From an uncultured Prevotella sp. (GTDB taxonomy: Bacteria; Bacteroidota; Bacteroidia; Bacteroidales; Bacteroidaceae), in assembly GCA_900550035.1 (NCBI GenBank), contig URQS01000099.1, positions 1 through 5,476 on the forward strand: 5,476 nt of DNA. Reading direction: 5' to 3'. How positions within the stretch are numbered: position 1 is the stretch's first letter; every line of letters begins with the position of its first letter. Shown in pieces: positions 1 through 5,394 of this stretch. The translations under genes and the position numbers were made by a program. The notes beneath the pieces are model-generated. The model made no database searches, had not been told where the DNA came from, and saw only the letters and a list, made by a program, of their open reading frames with translations.

Positions 1-120
1 TCGCTTCTTGTACTACTTTATCTGTCTTATGTAAATCTTTTCAAAGAACTCTTTCTTTAACGCTTTTTCGAATACTTTTCAATCTCGTTTTGCTTGAGAC
101 ATCGTTGTTTCTCAAAAGCG
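1..120 (-). other. Leader of a probable rRNA operon (partial, mature 16S off the left edge)
   Basis: Read on the minus strand, this is the transcribed leader downstream of the strong promoter at 125-156. It contains a boxA-like element (41-50) and a stem-loop: TTGAGA (115-110) pairs with TCTCAA (99-94), extendable by two G-C pairs across a 2-nt bulge. A second complementary pair, 61-67 with 114-120 (7 bp), could form a longer stem competing with it. There is no start codon followed by a long reading frame on this strand. The arrangement of strong promoter, about 70 nt of leader, boxA and A-rich segment resembles the 16S leaders of Bacteroidales rRNA operons as I know them. The conserved 5' end of mature 16S rRNA is not in the window, so the assignment is by leader resemblance and is inferential. 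The sequence would continue leftward into 16S. Confidence 0.7.
41..50 (-). promoter_or_regulatory. boxA-like antitermination element
   Basis: The minus strand reads AGTTCTTTGA, close to the core of rRNA boxA (GCTCTTTAACA in Escherichia coli). In the RNA it lies about 70-80 nt after the expected transcription start, a typical place for boxA in an rRNA leader. BoxA recruits NusB/NusE so that polymerase resists termination in untranslated rRNA. The motif is visible; its function here is inferred from the family. Confidence 0.6.
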
Positions 121-124
121 GATG

Positions 125-156
125 CAAAGGTATGACTTTTTTCCGTTATCTCCAAA
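125..156 (-). promoter_or_regulatory. Strong Bacteroidota promoter, probable rRNA promoter
   Basis: The minus strand reads TTTG (156-153), a 20-nt spacer, then TACCTTTG (132-125). This is a full match to the Bacteroidota sigma-ABfr promoter (-33 TTTG, 19-21 bp, -7 TAnnTTTG). Transcription should begin around 118-121 and run leftward out of the window. The DNA upstream (157-230) is AT-rich and could act as an UP-like element. It is the best promoter match in the window, which suits a stable-RNA operon. Confidence 0.8.
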
Positions 157-187
157 ACTTTTACATAGAAAATGCACGACTATACCA

Positions 188-195
188 CAAATTTA
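188..195 (-). promoter_or_regulatory. Possible second upstream -7 element
   Basis: The minus strand reads TAAATTTG, a perfect TAnnTTTG match about 63 bp upstream of the main promoter's -7 box. rRNA operons often carry tandem promoters, so it may be an additional start. No TTTG lies at the expected -33 distance, only T-rich sequence around 220-223, and the region is AT-rich enough for chance matches. Confidence 0.25.
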
Positions 196-230
196 ACACT
201 ACTTCACATTTGTAGTTTTAAAATATGAAC

Positions 231-260
231 GTACACATTATGTTATATATAAACATGTAC
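231..260. repeat. Imperfect inverted repeat with TA-rich core between divergent promoters
   Basis: GTACA (231-235) is mirrored by TGTAC (256-260), and the interior holds a perfect 10-bp palindrome TTATATATAA (243-252). The two centres differ by 2 bp, so the dyad is not exact. It lies between the leftward rRNA-type promoter and the rightward promoter of the 399-2441 gene, where an operator could sit. No regulator is visible nearby. It may simply be AT-rich promoter DNA. Confidence 0.3.
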
Positions 261-323
261 AATTTAGGCATATTTGGAAGAAGAAGGCGTTTAGAAAGAA
301 ATTGCAAAATAATCGGCGAAAGA

Positions 324-355
324 TATGTTCAGTTCGAAAATATTATATAAATTTG
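324..355 (+). promoter_or_regulatory. Promoter of the HhH/barrel gene
   Basis: TAAATTTG (348-355) is a perfect Bacteroidota -7 box. TATG (324-327) is a one-mismatch -33 box at 20-bp spacing. Transcription would start near 361-363, leaving a 5' leader of about 36 nt before the ATG at 399. That leader has no Shine-Dalgarno sequence and is A-rich just before the start, as is usual in this phylum. Confidence 0.55.
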
Positions 356-398
356 TAAAAGAAGTTGCTAACCTATAACCCAACCTAATATAAAAGAC

Positions 399-2441
399 AT
401 GCTAAAAACAACAATTACACTGTTTATATCAGCAATGACAGTCGTATGTTCAGCCCAAACCGAGATAAAACAAACAGCCCCACGCCCCACATGGCAACAA
501 TATTTTGACCAGCTGAACGACATTGACGATATGGAATCGAGCAACCTTGAGGAACTGTACGACCAGATGTGCGAACTTGAAGACTCGCCCGTCAATCTGA
601 ATAGCGCCACTGCCGACGACATTAAACGCCTGATGTTTCTGAACGCTGCGCAGACAGAAGAGTTGATCGAATACATAGACCGTCATCGTCCGTTGCGCTC
701 CATAGGCGAACTCGCTATGATTAAATCGATTGATCCCATACGTCTTCAGCTACTCATGTGTTTCACATACATTGGCGAAGAGACCGACAAGAAGGGCTAT
801 CCCAAATTGGGCGACATCTTGAAATATGGCAAACACGACGTTGTGACTACCGCAAAGATTCCTTTCTATACCCGCAAGGGCGACCGCGACGGCTATCTTG
901 GTAGCAAATACAAGCACTGGACAAGATATACTTTCCGCTACGGACAGTATCTGCAAATAGGTTTACTGGGGACGCAGGATGCAGGCGAACCCTTCTTTGC
1001 CCACGGCAACAGCATGGGCTACGACCATTATGCATACTACGCTGTGATAAGAAAACTGGGACGTCTGAAGACGCTTGCGCTCGGACAATACAAGTTGCGC
1101 TTCGGCATGGGACTGGCTATGAACACCGGATTCACACTCGGCAAGACCATGGCTGCCACTATGTCAGTGCCCAACAACAGCATTACACCCAACTCGTCGC
1201 GCTCGGATGCCTACTATCTGCAGGGAGCTGCCACCAGCATTGAAGTAAGCCGAAATATGGACATTACGGCTTTCGCATCATACCGAAAGATTGACGCTAC
1301 GCTGAATAAAGACGGAACAATAAAGACATTGCTGAAGACTGGCTATCACCGCACTGAGAGTGAGATGCAACGCAAGCATAACGCCTCGCAGACGACCACT
1401 GGCGGCAACATACGATGGCACAGCGGCGGATGGCACGTGGGGCTGACCGGCGTATACACAGCTTACAGCGACTCGCTCAAACCCGACAAGCGACAAGCCT
1501 ACCGCAAATACAGCCCTACAGGAATACACTTCTACAACACAAGCATTGACTACGGATATATCAATCATCGCGTGAACATCAACGGCGAGACAGCCTTGAA
1601 CGACAAGGGAGCTGTAGCAACCATCAATGCTATTGCGCTGAAAGCCAGCCAGTCGCTCACGCTCACTGCCATACAACGTTTTTACAGCTACCGCTACTAC
1701 TCGATGTTCAGTTCGGCATTCAGCGACGGTGGCAAGGTGCAGAACGAGAGCGGTATATACCTCGGTGCAGCGTGGAACCCATCGTCAAGAGTATCGGTCT
1801 TGGCATATAGTGACTATGCCTATTTTCCATGGGCACGCTATCTGGTGAGCGAGAAAAGCCATTCATGGGACAATCTGATTCAGGCTTCATACCGCCTGTC
1901 GCCACTGCTGACGCTCAACTCACGCTATCGACTAAGGATGCGCGAGGAAGACTATAACGACAAAGAGCTGAAATCGAAGTATCTGATAGACAAGACCGAG
2001 CACCGAGCACGCCTGTCGCTGATATACGCCAACACCCACTGGTCGGCAAAGACGCAAGGCGATGCCTCATACGTTGTATACCCTGACGGACTAAGCGGCA
2101 AGCCGAGCAGTTTCGGATGGATGGTGTCGCAAAACATGGCTTATACCAACAGCCGGATATCAGCAGCCGCAAATGTCGGCTATTTCCACACCCACGACTA
2201 CAACTCACGAATATACACCTACGAGAATGGCACTCTGTACACGTTCTCTTTCCCAATGTTCTATGGTGAGGGAATGCGCGGTGCAATGTTGTTGCGTGGC
2301 AACATAGGGGCGCACCTTATTATATTATGTAAGGTAGGAGCCACAAAATACTTCGACCGCAACAAGATTTCGAGTTCATACCAGCAGATAAACTCGTCGT
2401 GGCAGGCTGATATGGACCTGCAAATAAGGTGGAAAATCTGA
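399..2441 (+). CDS. Exported helix-hairpin-helix domain protein with probable outer-membrane beta-barrel
   Basis: The product is 680 residues. Residues 1-19 form a signal peptide: charged MLKTT, then a hydrophobic core ending CSA before Q20, so the protein is exported. Residues 32-127 match the N-terminal helical part of a Bacteroidales family often labelled helix-hairpin-helix or ComEA-like. This includes NLNSATADDIKRL (67-79), a second helix ELIEYIDRHRPL (88-99), then SIGELAMI (101-108). The usual GIG hairpin is replaced by FLNAAQ. From about residue 145 to the end the sequence has alternating polar/aromatic strands rich in Tyr, Arg and Gly, with the motif LRFGMGLAMNTGFTLGK around 230-250. 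It ends in an amphipathic strand finishing IRWKI, as expected for a transmembrane barrel. The first ATG fits both promoter and signal peptide. The gene stands alone between divergent and convergent neighbours. Function is unknown: the HhH part suggests nucleic-acid or protein binding, but DNA uptake is not shown. The family call is firm; the barrel is inferred. Confidence 0.85.
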   Translation: MLKTTITLFISAMTVVCSAQTEIKQTAPRPTWQQYFDQLNDIDDMESSNLEELYDQMCELEDSPVNLNSATADDIKRLMFLNAAQTEELIEYIDRHRPLRSIGELAMIKSIDPIRLQLLMCFTYIGEETDKKGYPKLGDILKYGKHDVVTTAKIPFYTRKGDRDGYLGSKYKHWTRYTFRYGQYLQIGLLGTQDAGEPFFAHGNSMGYDHYAYYAVIRKLGRLKTLALGQYKLRFGMGLAMNTGFTLGKTMAATMSVPNNSITPNSSRSDAYYLQGAATSIEVSRNMDITAFASYRKIDATLNKDGTIKTLLKTGYHRTESEMQRKHNASQTTTGGNIRWHSGGWHVGLTGVYTAYSDSLKPDKRQAYRKYSPTGIHFYNTSIDYGYINHRVNINGETALNDKGAVATINAIALKASQSLTLTAIQRFYSYRYYSMFSSAFSDGGKVQNESGIYLGAAWNPSSRVSVLAYSDYAYFPWARYLVSEKSHSWDNLIQASYRLSPLLTLNSRYRLRMREEDYNDKELKSKYLIDKTEHRARLSLIYANTHWSAKTQGDASYVVYPDGLSGKPSSFGWMVSQNMAYTNSRISAAANVGYFHTHDYNSRIYTYENGTLYTFSFPMFYGEGMRGAMLLRGNIGAHLIILCKVGATKYFDRNKISSSYQQINSSWQADMDLQIRWKI

Positions 2442-2564
2442 TGCAAATATAAGACAAGCAGTAAAAAAGTGTTACAAAATAAAAATCGATTATAGAGTTT
2501 CGGGAAGCTGTTTTTACCGTCTTTTTATGTGAATTTAGCCACCCCTCTCTTCATTTAAGCCTTC

Positions 2565-2621
2565 TTTGCCTTCCAACTGTAGCCCTTTTGCATTGTAAAA
2601 GGACTACAGTTGAAGAGCAAA
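2565..2621. repeat. Long imperfect inverted repeat (hairpin)
   Basis: The core 2574-2590 pairs with 2596-2612: nine perfect pairs (CAACTGTAG with CTACAGTTG), one C/A mismatch, six more Watson-Crick pairs and a G-T wobble closing a 5-nt loop. Outside the core, TTTGC (2565-2569) pairs with GCAAA (2617-2621), with a small irregular internal loop between. A partial direct copy of the right arm (GGAGTACAGTT, 2623-2633, against GGACTACAGTT, 2601-2611) follows 22 bp later. No T run follows, so it is not a classical terminator on its own. It may be a dispersed intergenic repeat; that needs a genome comparison. Confidence 0.7.
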
Positions 2622-2640
2622 TGGAGTACAGTTAGAACGT

Positions 2641-2676
2641 AAAAACCCTCCATTTGAAATGAAATGGAGGGTTTTT
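2641..2676. terminator. Bidirectional intrinsic terminator
   Basis: A perfect 15-bp stem (2641-2655 with 2662-2676) has a GC-rich CCCTCC/GGAGGG section, a 6-nt loop GAAATG, and five A's on one side matched by five T's on the other. It therefore gives a U run when transcribed in either direction. It lies about 200 bp past the stop of the HhH gene (2441) and about 205 bp past the stop of the convergent hydrolase gene (2881), so it can insulate both. Confidence 0.88.
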
Positions 2677-2880
2677 ATGTTGATAGAAATTTCAACATTC
2701 GGCCATAAACCACGTAACGATCTGTGTATAAGCACCTTAATCATACACGCTCAAAACTCAAGAAATTCGAGCCAAAGATTTCTTAATGCGTTTAACTGGC
2801 AGTATTGAACGATAGAAAATGCAAATATTGTCATATAGGAATCACAAATAGAGACGATAAAGGGCTACTATATTGAGATT

Positions 2881-3719
2881 TTAATATTCATGACCTTCAC
2901 CTTTTATTACGCTCGGACCTTCGATGAGTTCGGGTGTTCCGGCATTGCGATTGACGTCGCTATAGGCACGGCGCAAATCGTCGAGACCGATAGTGAATTC
3001 GCGACATACTGGGCGGTCTTTGTCGCGCAGAGTGTGCGAAAAGAGCCATTCGTAGGTCTTGCGAAGATAGAAGATGCGTGCCGGAGCACCATGATTGGCA
3101 CCTTTGAGCCAATCGTACAAGAGGCGCGTATCGTTGCCATCACGCTTCAGACTCTCAACCACCGTCTTCGACTTGCTCACCGGTACGGCACGGTCGGCTG
3201 TGCCATGAATAATCCAGAACGGCAACTGCCCCAATCCGCTTACATCCTTGAGCGACGAGCCTCCACACAACGCCATGCCCGCAGCAATACGGTCGGGATA
3301 GGTGGCGCACACGTCCATTGTGCCATAGCCGCCAAGACTCATGCCCAGAACATAGACACGTGTAGTGTCGCAAGCGTAGCGACTCTTCACCCAATCGAGC
3401 ACATCCATAATCTTCTTAGGACTCCATGCCCCGCCAGGATTCTGCGGAACGATAGTAAAGCGTCGATGTCGCGCCCCTTGACAATGGCGTCAAGCGGACC
3501 ATACCGGCGCACTCTGTCGAGATTGCGACCACAAAGACTGGCACCATGCAGGAAGATGATGACGGGAGTCTGCTCCTGCGAGTAGAAATAATCAATCGGG
3601 GTATATACCCAGAAATTGTAGCCTCCGGGGATGGAATCCTTGACTGCACGCAAAAAGTCGTAAGCCGAAGCTTGCATTGTGGAAACAAGCAACAGCAACA
3701 TCAACAATATCTTCTTCAT
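2881..3719 (-). pseudogene. Secreted alpha/beta-hydrolase (esterase/peptidase-like), frameshifted
   Basis: The gene starts at ATG 3719-3717 with a clear signal peptide (residues 1-19, MKKILLMLLLLVSTMQASA), so the product would be exported to the periplasm or beyond. Frame one runs through the family segment IPGGYNFWVYTP (30-41) and the oxyanion motif HGAS (58-61) to about residue 87 (GRDIDA). The matching continuation, TIVPQNPGGAWSPKKIMDV, is in another frame from 3456 leftward, so one base appears to be missing near 3457-3458. Restoring it gives about 279 residues with all three catalytic positions: Ser128 in GMSLG, Asp176 in HGTADRAVP and His210 in GANHGAP. The family is the alpha/beta-hydrolase fold (prolyl-oligopeptidase, dienelactone-hydrolase or carboxylesterase type). 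The substrate cannot be named. As written, translation yields only a 110-residue product lacking the triad. The downstream frame is otherwise free of stops, so the lesion is recent, a sequencing error, or (less likely) recoded. It diverges from rfbC with 121 bp between starts. Confidence 0.8.
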
Positions 3720-3759
3720 ATATAGATGTTAGAATAATTAATAGAAACCTTATATTTCA

Positions 3760-3767
3760 AAAAGGTA
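3760..3767 (-). promoter_or_regulatory. Weak -7-like element for the hydrolase gene
   Basis: The minus strand reads TACCTTTT, one mismatch from TAnnTTTG, about 40 bp before the hydrolase start codon. I see no convincing TTTG at the -33 distance. It is the best candidate for the leftward promoter in this divergent gap. Confidence 0.3.
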
Positions 3768-3785
3768 ATAATAATAACAATAACT

Positions 3786-3819
3786 ATTGCACTTAGTTGA
3801 AAATAAATAAGTAACTTTG
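3786..3819 (+). promoter_or_regulatory. Promoter of rfbC-rfbD
   Basis: TAACTTTG (3812-3819) is a perfect Bacteroidota -7 box. The -33 region is weaker: ATTG (3786-3789) sits 22 bp upstream, or TTGC (3787-3790) at 21 bp. Transcription should begin near 3826, leaving about 15 nt before the ATG at 3841. That short leader rules out starting translation at the TTG at 3817, which lies inside the -7 box. Confidence 0.65.
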
Positions 3820-3840
3820 CATATATATAACATACTATAT

Positions 3841-4410
3841 ATGGAAGTAATAAAAACAGAAATAGAGGGCGTGGTGATTATCGAGCCACGCATTTTCAAA
3901 GACGCAAGAGGCTACTTTTTTGAGAGCTACTCACAACGTGAGTTCAACGAAAAGGTAGCACCTATTGACTTCTGTCAGGACAATGAGAGCATGTCGTCGT
4001 ACGGAGTGATGCGCGGTCTGCACTTTCAGCGTCCACCCTTCACACAGAGCAAACTGGTGCGCTGCGTAAAGGGTGCCGTGCTCGACGTGGCTGTTGACAT
4101 ACGCAAGGGTTCGCCCACATACGGCAAGCACGTAGCCGTAGAACTGACAGAGGACAACCACCGACAGTTTTTCGTGCCACGCGGATTTGCCCACGGATTT
4201 GCGGTGCTGAGCGACGTGGCTGTGTTCCAATACAAATGCGACAACTTCTATCACCCAGAGGCAGACGATGGCATTTCGATACTCGACAACTTATTAGACA
4301 TAGACTGGCGCATACCTACCGACAAGGCTATACTCAGCGAGAAAGACACAAAACATAAAATGCTGAAGGATTTCGACTCGCCATTCAGCATTGACGAACC
4401 GTTATACTAA
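3841..4410 (+). CDS. rfbC: dTDP-4-dehydrorhamnose 3,5-epimerase
   Basis: This cytosolic enzyme (RmlC, EC 5.1.3.13) epimerises C3 and C5 of dTDP-4-keto-6-deoxyglucose, the third step to dTDP-L-rhamnose for surface polysaccharides. The product is 189 residues, normal for the family, which forms a cupin-fold dimer. It has the typical N-terminus MEVIKTEIEGVVIIEP and the segment FKDARGYFFESY (19-30). The GLHFQ motif carries the probable catalytic His61, followed by Lys71 in QSKLV, RGFAHGF with His118, Tyr131 in FQYKC, and SEKD with Asp169 as the likely partner of His61. The reading frame is open back to a TTG at 3817, but that codon is part of the promoter, and family alignment begins at the ATG used here. 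There is no Shine-Dalgarno sequence. rfbD follows after 101 bp on the same strand, probably in one operon. The identification is firm. Confidence 0.96.
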   Translation: MEVIKTEIEGVVIIEPRIFKDARGYFFESYSQREFNEKVAPIDFCQDNESMSSYGVMRGLHFQRPPFTQSKLVRCVKGAVLDVAVDIRKGSPTYGKHVAVELTEDNHRQFFVPRGFAHGFAVLSDVAVFQYKCDNFYHPEADDGISILDNLLDIDWRIPTDKAILSEKDTKHKMLKDFDSPFSIDEPLY

Positions 4411-4416
4411 TAAAAA

Positions 4417-4501
4417 AGTTGACGAGTAGACAAGTTGCGAGCAGACAAAGCAGCTCGTATCTCGTAAAACAAGCAGCTCGTCAACTCGTTAACTCGTTAA
4501 C
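4417..4501. repeat. GTTGACGAG-type repeat cluster between rfbC and rfbD
   Basis: It begins 7 bp after the rfbC stop and fills most of the 101-bp spacer. GTTGACGAG (4418-4426) is exactly mirrored by CTCGTCAAC (4477-4485), enclosing 50 nt. An inner weak stem CGAGC/GCTCG (4438-4442 with 4453-4457) lies inside. An 11-bp direct repeat AAGCAGCTCGT occurs at 4448-4458 and 4471-4481. The 3' end is a tandem run of the 8-bp unit AACTCGTT (4483-4490, 4491-4498, partial after). All parts are variations on GTTGACGAG/CTCGTCAAC. There is no T run, so efficient intrinsic termination is not expected. It could be an RNA hairpin affecting mRNA stability between the two genes, or a dispersed intergenic repeat. 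Confidence 0.75.
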
Positions 4502-4511
4502 TATATAAAAA

Positions 4512-5378
4512 ATGAACATTCTTGTTACAGGTGCCAACGGACAGCTCGGACACGAGATGCAACGTGTGGCAAAATCAAGCAATCACAACTATATCTTCAC
4601 CGACGTAGCCGACGGCTACGAAAAACTCGACATAACGAACCTCGAGGACATTCGCGAAACAGTGAAAAAGAACAATGTGGACATTATCGTAAACTGTGCT
4701 GCATATACCAATGTAGACAAAGCTGAAAGCGACTACGACACAGCCAATCTGATAAACAACACGGCTGCCGGCAATCTTGCCACTGCCATGAAGGAAGCAG
4801 GCGGAATACTGATACACATCAGCACAGACTACGTATTCCAAGGCGACCGCAACACTCCATGCCAGGAAGACTGGGCTACAAACCCGCTCGGCGTATACGG
4901 CAAGACAAAGCTGGCAGGCGAAAAGGCTATAGAGGCTACGGGCTGCAACCACATCATAATACGCACAGCATGGCTCTACTCGCAATGGGGCAAGAACTTC
5001 GTAAAGACCATGCAGAGTCTGACAGCATCGCACGACACACTGAAGGTGGTGTTCGACCAAGTAGGCACACCGACATTTGCCGGCGACCTTGCCGACGTCA
5101 TAGCCCACATCATAAACAGCGGACAGACCGACAAGACGGGCATCTACCACTTCTCGAACGAGGGCGTGTGCTCGTGGTACGACTTCGCCAAAATGATATG
5201 CAAGTTGTCGGGCAACACATGCGACATCACCCCATGCTATAGCGAAGAGTTTCCAAGTCCGGTGAAACGTCCGCACTTCTCTGTGCTCGACAAGAAAAAG
5301 ATAAGAAACACTTTCGGCATAAAGGTGCCATACTGGACCGACTCGCTCGAAGTATGCATGAAGCAGCTTGAGAAATAG
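4512..5378 (+). CDS. rfbD: dTDP-4-dehydrorhamnose reductase
   Basis: This cytosolic enzyme (RmlD, EC 1.1.1.133) uses NAD(P)H to reduce dTDP-4-keto-L-rhamnose to dTDP-L-rhamnose, the last step of the pathway begun by RfbA and RfbB and continued by RfbC. The product is 288 residues, the usual length. It is an extended short-chain dehydrogenase with a Rossmann fold: GANGQLG (7-13) binds the cofactor, followed by NCAAYTNVDKAE (61-72) and STDYVF (104-109). The catalytic YxxxK is Tyr129-Lys133 in YGKTK, followed by RTAWLYS (151-157) and the C-terminal substrate-side motif RPHFSVLD (253-260). The ATG is preceded by an A-rich stretch, not a Shine-Dalgarno sequence. No TAnnTTTG promoter is seen in the 101-bp spacer, so it is probably co-transcribed with rfbC. 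The identification is firm. Confidence 0.96.
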   Translation: MNILVTGANGQLGHEMQRVAKSSNHNYIFTDVADGYEKLDITNLEDIRETVKKNNVDIIVNCAAYTNVDKAESDYDTANLINNTAAGNLATAMKEAGGILIHISTDYVFQGDRNTPCQEDWATNPLGVYGKTKLAGEKAIEATGCNHIIIRTAWLYSQWGKNFVKTMQSLTASHDTLKVVFDQVGTPTFAGDLADVIAHIINSGQTDKTGIYHFSNEGVCSWYDFAKMICKLSGNTCDITPCYSEEFPSPVKRPHFSVLDKKKIRNTFGIKVPYWTDSLEVCMKQLEK

Positions 5379-5394
5379 TTGACGTGTTGACAAG
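5377..5394. repeat. Second GTTGAC-type repeat at the rfbD stop codon
   Basis: AGTTGACGTGTTGACAAG matches 4417-4434 after rfbC at 16 of 18 bases and overlaps the last two bases of the rfbD TAG stop. GTTGAC occurs twice within it. No mirrored arm is visible before the window ends. It is followed by GAGACGAGGAG and then AT-rich DNA. Confidence 0.65.

Larger units (their letters stand above)
2442..2880. other. Convergent intergenic region without a gene
   Basis: This 439-bp gap separates the 3' ends of two convergent genes. No reading frame of credible length or start was found on either strand, and no tRNA cloverleaf. It holds the long hairpin at 2565-2621 and the bidirectional terminator at 2641-2676, roughly midway between the two stop codons. 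Three small inverted repeats follow: ATGTTGA/TCAACAT (2677-2683 with 2692-2698), GTGTAT/ATACAC in about 2720-2750, and AAGAAAT/ATTTCTT (2760-2766 with 2778-2784). None is followed by a clear T run. The rest appears to be unstructured, moderately AT-rich sequence. Confidence 0.6.

Noticed and set aside
255..350. 31-codon open frame upstream of the HhH gene (starts MYNLGIFGRRRR)
   Set aside because: It has no promoter match upstream, its stop lies inside the -7 box of the next gene, and a frame of this length is expected by chance.
1278..1676. 132-codon minus-strand frame inside the HhH gene
   Set aside because: It is a shadow of a coding gene with a continuous family match on the plus strand.
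2574..2612. Intrinsic terminator
   Set aside because: The stem is strong but no T run follows on either strand; the real terminator is 2641-2676.
2677..2698. Second terminator just after the main one (ATGTTGA/TCAACAT)
   Set aside because: Only 7 bp, AT-rich, with no T run; retained only as a minor inverted repeat.
2700..2880. tRNA or small RNA gene in the convergent gap
   Set aside because: No cloverleaf, TTCRA arm or promoter could be found on either strand.
2890..3585. 231-codon plus-strand open frame opposite the hydrolase
   Set aside because: It is antisense to the hydrolase fragments, has no family motif or promoter, and arises from the codon bias of the real strand.
4417..4501. CRISPR array
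   Set aside because: The repeats are 8-11 bp, adjacent or overlapping, with no spacers of regular length and no cas genes.
4575..5393. 272-codon minus-strand open frame opposite rfbD
   Set aside because: RfbD is certain from its motifs. The antisense translation is rich in Val, Cys and Tyr with no domain, typical of a shadow frame.
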